From NCBI RefSeq assembly GCF_002813635.1, contig NZ_CP016382.1:1240001-1304000 (forward strand): a stretch of 64,000 nt of DNA, in the 5' to 3' direction. Origin of the DNA: Spiribacter roseus. Lineage in GTDB: Bacteria; Pseudomonadota; Gammaproteobacteria; Nitrococcales; Nitrococcaceae. A program made the translations under genes and the position numbers. The notes below the pieces were generated by a model. It saw nothing but the letters and a program-made list of their open reading frames with translations, was not told where the DNA came from and ran no database searches. Of the stretch, positions 58,367 to 64,000 are shown one piece after another (the stretch's first letter is position 1; each line of letters begins with the position of its first letter).

Positions 58367-60007
58367 GTGAATCGCTCCCTCCTGCTACCGCTCATCGCGG
58401 CCCTCACCCTCGCCGGCTGTGCCAGTGTCCCACCCGAGGACGCGACCGGCACCGGTGACGGGACCGCCGCCACCGACCCGCAGGCATCGGCATCGCCGCC
58501 GCCGTTAATGACCGGCAACCGGGCGGTCTCGGATCCGCCGGGCAGCCGCCAGGCAACGGACGAGGCCGCGCCGCCGGATGACCTCTGGGAGCGGATCCGC
58601 CGCGGCTACGCCATACCCGGGCATGACAACCCGCGGGTTGCCCGTCAGTTCAATGACTATGCGTCCTACGGCGATTACTGGTTGCGGGTCTCGCGACGCG
58701 CGCAGCCCTACCTCCATCCCATCGTCGAAACCCTCGATGACCGCGGGATCCCGCTGGAGCTGGCGCTGCTTCCGATCGTCGAGAGCGCATTCCGCCCATT
58801 TGCCTACTCCCACGGCCGGGCCGCCGGCATATGGCAGTTCATTCCAGCCACGGGACGGCACTACGGCCTTGAGCAGAACTGGTGGTACGACGGGCGCCGT
58901 GACGTCCTGGCCGCCACAGAGGCGGCGGTCGACTACCTGACCTATCTCGGCGAGATGTTCGAGGGCGACTGGCTGCTGGCGATTGCCGCCTACAATGCCG
59001 GAGAAGGCACTGTTCAGCGGGCCATCGAGCGCAATCGCCGGGCCGGCCGGCCGACCGATTACTGGTCGCTGGATCTGCCCGAGGAGACCATGAACTACGT
59101 ACCCCGGCTGCTGGCGATCAGCGAGCTGGTGGCCGATCCTGAACGCCACGGCATTGAGCTCGAGCCCATCGCCAACCGACCGGCGGTGGAACAGATCGAA
59201 CTCGACCGCCAGATCGATCTGGCCCTGGCGGCCGACCTTGCCGACATCGACATGGAAACGCTCTACCGCCTCAACCCCGGCTACAATCGCTGGGCCACTC
59301 CGCCCACCGGGCCTCATCGGCTGCTGCTACCCCGTGACCGCGCCCGGGCATTCCGCGCCCGGCTGGCCGAGCAGCCCGACAACGCCTGGATGCGCTGGCA
59401 GCGCCACCAGATCGCCCGCGGTGAAACCCTTGGTGGCATCGCCGCGCAGTACCACATCACGGTCGACTCGCTGCGCTCGGCCAACGACCTCGACGGCGCC
59501 CTGATCCGGGCCGGTGATCACCTACTGGTCCCCATCGCCAGCCGGCCCACCGGCGAGTATGTGATGACCGCCGGGGCCCGGCAGCAGAAGACCCGCAACC
59601 GCCAGCGCGATGAAGGCGAGCGTCGCCTCTACACGGTCCGCTCCGGGGACAGCTTCTGGTCCATCGCCCAGCGTTTCGGGGTCGGCGTGCGCCCGCTGGC
59701 GCGCTGGAATGGCATGGCCCCCGGGGACACGCTGGGTGTTGGCGAGCAGCTGGTGGTCTGGACGCAGCGCGGGAGCAGCGACCCGCAGCCCGATCGCCGC
59801 GCCCGGCCCGGAATTGCGGCGGGCGATCGCCTACAGTCGGTGACCTACTCGGTCCGCGAGGGGGATTCGCTGTATCGCATCGCCCGGCAGTTCAACGTGA
59901 GCATTAACGATCTGCAGCGCTGGAACGATCTGTCCGCCGATGCCTACCTGCAGCCCGGGCAGTCCCTGCGCATGCGTGTCGACGTGACCGCCCAGAGCAG
60001 TCCCTGA
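58367..60007 (+). CDS. mltD: Membrane-bound lytic murein transglycosylase D
   Basis: This 546-residue lipoprotein (GTG start; lipobox LAGC with Cys18) has an MltD-type transglycosylase domain (about 95-250) with catalytic Glu in PIVESAFRPFAYSHGRAAGIWQF (parts at about 135-157), and three C-terminal LysM repeats (about 344-388, 421-466 and 497-540). MltD releases anhydromuropeptides and spaces new peptidoglycan. It follows gloB by 11 bases, the common gloB-mltD pair of gammaproteobacteria. A second MltD-like gene lies at 46432. Confidence 0.92.
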   Translation: MNRSLLLPLIAALTLAGCASVPPEDATGTGDGTAATDPQASASPPPLMTGNRAVSDPPGSRQATDEAAPPDDLWERIRRGYAIPGHDNPRVARQFNDYASYGDYWLRVSRRAQPYLHPIVETLDDRGIPLELALLPIVESAFRPFAYSHGRAAGIWQFIPATGRHYGLEQNWWYDGRRDVLAATEAAVDYLTYLGEMFEGDWLLAIAAYNAGEGTVQRAIERNRRAGRPTDYWSLDLPEETMNYVPRLLAISELVADPERHGIELEPIANRPAVEQIELDRQIDLALAADLADIDMETLYRLNPGYNRWATPPTGPHRLLLPRDRARAFRARLAEQPDNAWMRWQRHQIARGETLGGIAAQYHITVDSLRSANDLDGALIRAGDHLLVPIASRPTGEYVMTAGARQQKTRNRQRDEGERRLYTVRSGDSFWSIAQRFGVGVRPLARWNGMAPGDTLGVGEQLVVWTQRGSSDPQPDRRARPGIAAGDRLQSVTYSVREGDSLYRIARQFNVSINDLQRWNDLSADAYLQPGQSLRMRVDVTAQSSP

Positions 60008-60037
60008 GCGGCCCCATCGCGGCTCAGCCCGCAGCGG

Positions 60038-60292
60038 CTAATCGCTGTCGGGCAGGGTGACGTTCAGCTCGAGCACCTCGCAGTCGCCTTCGCGGTCAAC
60101 CTCGATGCGGACGGCGTCGTCGTCGACCTCGATATAGCGGCGGATGACCTGCAGGATCTCCTGTTGCAGCGCCGGGAGATAATCCGGGCCACCCCGGTTG
60201 CCCCGCTCACGCGCGACGATGACCTGCAATCGCTCCTTGGCCAGCGATGCGCTGCGTTTTTTCTCCGAGCGGAAATAATCCAGAAAAGCCAT
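60038..60292 (-). CDS. minE: Cell division topological specificity factor MinE
   Basis: This 84-residue protein has the N-terminal MinD-contact and membrane-binding helix (FLDYFRSEKKRSASLAKERLQVIVA parts) and the C-terminal dimerisation domain (RRYIEVDDDAVRIEV). MinE drives MinD oscillation so the Z-ring forms at mid-cell. It follows minD by four bases and ends the htpG-minC-minD-minE series. The convergent mltD stop is 30 bases away, with no clear terminator. Confidence 0.94.
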   Translation of the reverse strand: MAFLDYFRSEKKRSASLAKERLQVIVARERGNRGGPDYLPALQQEILQVIRRYIEVDDDAVRIEVDREGDCEVLELNVTLPDSD

Positions 60293-60296
60293 TGCG

Positions 60297-61103
60297 CTAG
60301 CCCTTGAACAGTCGGCCGAACAGTCCCTTTTTCTCGGTCAGGAAGCGATGATCGCGCGCTTCGCCGAGATAGCGCGAGACGATGTCATCGTAGGCCTGAC
60401 CGGCGTCGGTCTTTTCCTCCATGATCACCGGCACGCCGGCGTTCGAGGCGTTGAGCACGGCGCTGGACTCCGGCACCACACCAAGCAGATCAATCGAGAG
60501 GATCTCGCAGATGTCCTCGATGCTCAGCATCTCGCCCTTGCCCACCCGGGCCGCCGCGTAGCGGGTCACCACCAGGTGCTCCCGGACGGGCTCGTCGCCC
60601 TGTTCGGCACGTCGGGTCTTGCTTGAAAGCAGCCCCAGCACCCGATCGGAGTCACGCACCGAGGAGACCTCGGGATTGGTCACCACCAGCGCATCATCGG
60701 CAAAGTACATCGCCAGGTGCGCCCCGCGCTCGATGCCCGCCGGTGAGTCGCAGATCACATAGTCATGGGTGCTCGCCAGCGTCTCGAGCACCGACTGGAC
60801 ACCTTCGAAAGTGAGCGCGTCCTTGTCACGGGTCTGCGAGGCCGGGAGGATCTCGAGGCCGTCGACACGCTTGTCCCGGATCAGGGCCTGATTGAGATTG
60901 GCCTCGCCATTGATGACGTTGACGAAGTCATAGACCACCCGCCGCTCGCACCCCATGATGAGGTCGAGGTTGCGCAGCCCGACATCGAAGTCGACCACCA
61001 CCGTGCGATAGCCCGCGCGGGCCAGACCCGCCCCGAATGCAGCACTGGTGGTCGTTTTTCCAACGCCCCCCTTGCCGGATGTTACAACCACGATTCGCGC
61101 CAC
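60297..61103 (-). CDS. minD: Septum site-determining ATPase MinD
   Basis: This 268-residue P-loop ATPase has the deviant Walker A GKGGVGKTT and family segments DFDVGLRNLDLIMGCERR (parts at about 38-55) and VTNPEVSSVRDSDRV, and ends in an amphipathic membrane-binding helix (KKGLFGRLFKG). GTG at 61103 fits the family start and lies five bases after GGGAGG; an upstream GTG also exists. It forms polar gradients with MinC to block division away from mid-cell. Confidence 0.95.
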   Translation of the reverse strand: MARIVVVTSGKGGVGKTTTSAAFGAGLARAGYRTVVVDFDVGLRNLDLIMGCERRVVYDFVNVINGEANLNQALIRDKRVDGLEILPASQTRDKDALTFEGVQSVLETLASTHDYVICDSPAGIERGAHLAMYFADDALVVTNPEVSSVRDSDRVLGLLSSKTRRAEQGDEPVREHLVVTRYAAARVGKGEMLSIEDICEILSIDLLGVVPESSAVLNASNAGVPVIMEEKTDAGQAYDDIVSRYLGEARDHRFLTEKKGLFGRLFKG

Positions 61104-61119
61104 ATTCACCTCCCGATTG

Positions 61120-61821
61120 TCAGAGCGCGTTGAGTTCAAGCTCGCCGTCACGCAGCGAGGCCATTGCCGCCGCGCCACGCAGCTCGGCGTCGATCTGGTC
61201 GCTGAGCCGGTACTGCCCGGCAATCGCGATCAGTTCAGCCTTGAGCGATCGACAGAAGATACGCGCATTCTCGTCCCCCTGCACACCGGCCAGTGCCCGA
61301 CCGCGCAGGGTGTCATAGACATGGATATGGCCATCGGCCATCAGCTCGGCACCGGCACTCACCGGCGCCGTCACCACCAGATCGCCCCCACGCGCATACA
61401 CCTGCTGCCCGGAGCGCACCGGCTGGGTGACCAGCCGAGCCGCGCCGGCCGCGGCTTTGGCCGGGGCCTCGCGACGCCCGCCTTCAGCGGACCCCGATCG
61501 CGCGGCCTCGAGATTGCGGATCAGTCCCAGCCCGGCAACCGCGGCGGTTTCAGCGGGCAGCCCCGACGCCGCCACCGGCAGCAGTGAACGCTCACGCAGG
61601 CCAGTCACTAGGGCGTCGAGGCTGGCCCCCTCAAGGCTCACCGCCTCGGCGGGCGCCACCACGAGGGGCATACCGGCAAAAAAGTCCGGTGCCTGCGCGA
61701 GCCGCGCATCGAGCTGAGCCAGTACCGCGTCAACATCGGCCGTCCGGACCTGGAGCACCGTAAACGGCGCCATCCGCCCCTTGAGATCGAAGGCCGCACC
61801 GGCCGGCGCATTGACTGCCAT
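61120..61821 (-). CDS. minC: Septum site-determining protein MinC
   Basis: This 233-residue inhibitor of FtsZ has the N-terminal domain (about 10-105) that meets FtsZ and the C-terminal beta-helix (about 130-230) with LVTQPVRSGQQVYARGGDLVV, DGHIHVYDTLRGRALAGVQGDENARIFC (parts) that binds MinD. The central linker is rich in Ala and Gly, as usual. Its start overlaps the htpG stop in TGATG, so its production is coupled to the chaperone. Confidence 0.9.
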   Translation of the reverse strand: MAVNAPAGAAFDLKGRMAPFTVLQVRTADVDAVLAQLDARLAQAPDFFAGMPLVVAPAEAVSLEGASLDALVTGLRERSLLPVAASGLPAETAAVAGLGLIRNLEAARSGSAEGGRREAPAKAAAGAARLVTQPVRSGQQVYARGGDLVVTAPVSAGAELMADGHIHVYDTLRGRALAGVQGDENARIFCRSLKAELIAIAGQYRLSDQIDAELRGAAAMASLRDGELELNAL

Positions 61822-63689
61822 CAGTCGAGCAGCCGGTTCATGCGTCGGACGAAGCCGGCCGGGTCATCCAGCCGACCGCCGTCCATGAGCACCGACTGCT
61901 CGAGCAGCAGCGTGGCCCACTCATCGATCGGTGCGTCATCGCTCGCCGCCAGCCGCTCGATGATGGAATGCTGGGGATTGATCTCAAGCACCGGCTTCTG
62001 CTGCGGCAGTTCGTGACCGGCCGCCTTGAGCATGCGCTGCATGTTCAGACCGAACTCGTCATCCCCGACCACGATGCAGGCCGGCGAATCCGTCAGCCGG
62101 CTGCTGGCGCGCACCTCCGAGACCTGGTCGCCCAACGCCTCGCGGATCCGGCCGATCAGCGCATCGACGGGCTCGCTGGTCTCGGGCTGTTCGGGTTTTT
62201 CCTCAGGGCTGTCACCCAGTCCGTCCAGATTGAGATCGCCCTTGGCGACGCTCTGCAGCGGCACGCCGTCGTATTCGCTCAGATGCGCGACCAGCCACTC
62301 GTCGATGGGCTCGGCCAGCAGCAGCACTTCGATATCGCGCTGACGGAAGATCTCCAGATGGGGGCTGTTGCGCACCGCAGCCAGGCTTTCCCCGGTGAGA
62401 TAATAGATCGCGGTCTGACCCTCGTGACGACGCGCAAGATAGTCCGCCAGCGAGACCGTCTGACCGCCGTCGCCGTGGGTCGAGTGAAAGCGCAGCAGCC
62501 CCGCGACTTTCTCGGCGTTGCCGGGATCTTCCACCGGCCCTTCCTTGAGTACGGTGCCAAAGGACGACCAGAACCGCACGTAGCGTTCGGCATCATCCCG
62601 GGCCATACGCTCAAGGCTGTCGAGCACGCGCTTGACCGAGGCGCTGCGGATGCGATCGATCAGCCGATTGTGCTGGAGCAGCTCACGGGAGACGTTGAGC
62701 GGCAGGTCATCCGAATCCACCAGCCCGCGCACAAACCGCAGATAGCGCGGCAGCAGCCGGTTCTCGCGGTCCTCCATGATGAACACGCGCCGCACGTACA
62801 GACGCAGCCCCTGCTGGGTGTCCGCCTCGAACAGATCGAACGGCCGCTGGGCAGGGATGTAGAGCAGCGATGTGTAGGACTGATTGCCCTCCACCTTGTT
62901 GTGCAGCCACTCCAGCGGCGGCTCCGGATCGTAGGTCAGCTGCTGGTAGAACTGCTGATAGTCCTCGTCACTGATCTCCGACTTGGGCCGCATCCACAGT
63001 GCCGAGGCCTGGTTGACGGTCTCCATCTCACCCTGTTCGTCCTCGAGTTCGATGGGCAGAGCGATGTGATCGGAGTAGCGGCGCACGATCTGGCGCAGCC
63101 GCTGCCGCTCGAGGAATTCATCCTGGCCCTCGGCCAGATGCAGCGTCACTGCCGTGCCGCGCCGCTCCCGCGGTGCCGGTTCGAGGGTGAAGGCGCCCTT
63201 GCCGTCGGAGCGCCACAGCACGCCCTGATCGGCGGATTCGCCGGCGCGGCGGGTGTGCACGCTGACCGAGTCGGCCACGATGAACGCCGAGTAGAAGCCG
63301 ACCCCGAACTGGCCGATGAGCTGGGCGTCCTGCTTCTGGTCGCCGGTCATGGCATCAAGGAAGCGTCGCGTACCGGAGCGCGCGATGGTGCCGAGGTTGT
63401 CGATGACATCCTCTCGATTCATGCCCACGCCGTTGTCACTGATGGTCAGTGTCCGGGCATCGGCATCCACCTGAATGCTCACCCGTGGCTTCGGATCGTC
63501 CTCGAGCAGTGATTCATCCTGTATCGCCTCGAACCGCAGCCGGTCGGCCGCATCGGCGGCGTTGGAGACGAGCTCGCGCAGAAAGATCTCGCGATTGCTG
63601 TAGAGGGAGTGGATCATGAGGTCCAGCAGCTGCCGGACCTCGGCCTGGAATTCGTGGGTTTCCGCGGCTTGTGCGTCGTTGTTGCTCAT
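61821..63689 (-). CDS. htpG: Bacterial Hsp90 chaperone HtpG
   Basis: This 622-residue protein has the HATPase domain with REIFLRELVSNAADAADRLRF (parts at about 33-53), the DNGVGM lid (about 84-89) and QFGVGFYSAF (about 128-137), and the middle and C-terminal domains that make the Hsp90 dimer. HtpG folds and stabilises client proteins under heat and other stress. A weak ACAGGA site precedes the ATG. Its stop overlaps minC, an uncommon operon partner. Confidence 0.95.
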   Translation of the reverse strand: MSNNDAQAAETHEFQAEVRQLLDLMIHSLYSNREIFLRELVSNAADAADRLRFEAIQDESLLEDDPKPRVSIQVDADARTLTISDNGVGMNREDVIDNLGTIARSGTRRFLDAMTGDQKQDAQLIGQFGVGFYSAFIVADSVSVHTRRAGESADQGVLWRSDGKGAFTLEPAPRERRGTAVTLHLAEGQDEFLERQRLRQIVRRYSDHIALPIELEDEQGEMETVNQASALWMRPKSEISDEDYQQFYQQLTYDPEPPLEWLHNKVEGNQSYTSLLYIPAQRPFDLFEADTQQGLRLYVRRVFIMEDRENRLLPRYLRFVRGLVDSDDLPLNVSRELLQHNRLIDRIRSASVKRVLDSLERMARDDAERYVRFWSSFGTVLKEGPVEDPGNAEKVAGLLRFHSTHGDGGQTVSLADYLARRHEGQTAIYYLTGESLAAVRNSPHLEIFRQRDIEVLLLAEPIDEWLVAHLSEYDGVPLQSVAKGDLNLDGLGDSPEEKPEQPETSEPVDALIGRIREALGDQVSEVRASSRLTDSPACIVVGDDEFGLNMQRMLKAAGHELPQQKPVLEINPQHSIIERLAASDDAPIDEWATLLLEQSVLMDGGRLDDPAGFVRRMNRLLD

Positions 63690-63755
63690 TCCTGTTTCCG
63701 TTTCGTCCCGAACCTTGCCGCGTAATGGGGTCGGGCGGTCATGTTTTCAATGCGC

Positions 63756-64000
63756 TCAGAATGATTCGCTGGGACCAACCCGGCCGTGTCGGCCGATCTC
63801 GGGTATCTCGCGCGCCGGGATGTACTCACCGGTCACCATCTGCTTGTAGCCCATGCCGGGGCCGACCATCGGATACACCGAGGCGTCGGGATCGACGTTG
63901 ACCTCGAGAAAGGCCGGGCCGTCAAAGCCGATGAACGCCGCCAGCGTGTCTTCCATTTCGGCCGGATCCGACACATTGCGGGCGAACTCGAAGCCGTCGG
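63756..64000 (-). CDS. Acetolactate-synthase-type TPP enzyme, C-terminal end
   Basis: This is the last 81 residues of a gene that continues beyond the window's right edge. They match the end of TPP-dependent acetolactate synthase large subunits: a VSDPAEMEDTLAAFI helix, then GPAFLEVNVDPDASVYPMV, which pairs an acidic strand with the conserved YPM. The MVGPGMGYKQM loop differs somewhat from E. coli IlvI, so another member of the TPP family (for example a related synthase) is possible. Upstream, the frame stays open to base 64000. No terminator is seen between it and htpG. Confidence 0.78.
   Translation of the reverse strand, partial: DGFEFARNVSDPAEMEDTLAAFIGFDGPAFLEVNVDPDASVYPMVGPGMGYKQMVTGEYIPAREIPEIGRHGRVGPSESF

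Noticed and set aside
60008-60037. Terminator between mltD and minE
   Set aside because: There are short GC repeats but no T-run on either strand.
61968-63512. Plus-strand open frame of about 510 codons opposite htpG
   Set aside because: It is antisense to an unmistakable Hsp90 gene and encodes a low-complexity product.
1-64000. CRISPR arrays, insertion sequences, tRNA or rRNA genes, prophage
   Set aside because: No regular repeat-spacer pattern, transposase, integrase, phage structural gene or RNA-gene sequence was seen.

Overview
The window is 64 kb of GC-rich, very gene-dense chromosome from a gammaproteobacterium. It carries mltD, minCDE, htpG, dnaQ, rnhA, proQ, tsaB, yoaA-type helicase, dsbB and a split class II ribonucleotide reductase (nrdJa/nrdJb). 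Ectoine genes (ectA, ectC), a HiPIP, a sulfide:quinone-oxidoreductase-like flavoprotein, a phosphoribulokinase-family kinase and many overlapping genes suggest a halophilic member of the Ectothiorhodospiraceae, perhaps a streamlined Spiribacter-like lineage. That placement is inference; no rRNA is present to confirm it. I see no tRNA, rRNA, IS element, prophage or CRISPR array.

Layout. 1-4.5 kb: the end of a UvrA-family gene, hslR, a CBS protein, rraA, a phosphoribulokinase-like gene, a patatin and a YceI protein. 4.5-12.1 kb: the most unusual region. It holds a CDP-alcohol phosphatidyltransferase, a BchC-like dehydrogenase, a degenerate 6-pyruvoyltetrahydropterin-synthase-like protein, a GT4 glycosyltransferase, a methyltransferase, a UPF0104-type membrane protein, a RibD-type reductase, a GTP cyclohydrolase II with a dead RibB-like domain and a creatininase-family amidohydrolase. 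Together these look like a pathway that starts from GTP and makes a glycosylated, possibly lipid-linked pterin- or pyrimidine-type compound. 12.1-18.2 kb: a uracil-DNA-glycosylase-family protein, proQ, a BtuF-like protein, an SLC13 transporter and an M20 peptidase. 18.2-24.7 kb: an SDR and the ligase-associated DNA repair operon (MBL exonuclease, ATP-dependent ligase, Lhr-like helicase, PdeM). 24.7-29.7 kb (minus strand): an MFS transporter, tsaB, zur, an M23 peptidase and an Fe-S photolyase, ending in a terminator.

29.8-35.5 kb: ectA-ectC (ectB is absent), a YoaA helicase, dsbB, selO and an FNR-like regulator that has lost its cluster cysteines. 35.6-38.8 kb: a Tat-exported SQR-like flavoprotein, a small membrane protein and a SLAC1 channel in one operon, then a HiPIP. 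38.9-47.9 kb: a DsbG/C-like protein, a D-amino-acid transaminase, minor pilins (pilVWX), nrdJab behind two NrdR-box-like sites, a TerB protein and a LysM transglycosylase. 47.9-57.5 kb: cardiolipin synthase, a glutaredoxin-like/DUF3429 fusion, a DUF3833 lipoprotein with a chalcone-isomerase-like protein, a sodium:solute symporter, an unknown membrane protein, a CinA-like protein, a HAD hydrolase, dnaQ, rnhA and a methyltransferase. 57.6-64 kb: gloB, mltD, minE/D/C, htpG and the end of an acetolactate-synthase-like gene.

Most convergent gene pairs abut or overlap at their stop codons, so terminators are rare; only two clear intrinsic terminators were found. Start sites below were moved from the longest possible frame when a Shine-Dalgarno site, family alignment or operon overlap favoured a shorter one.
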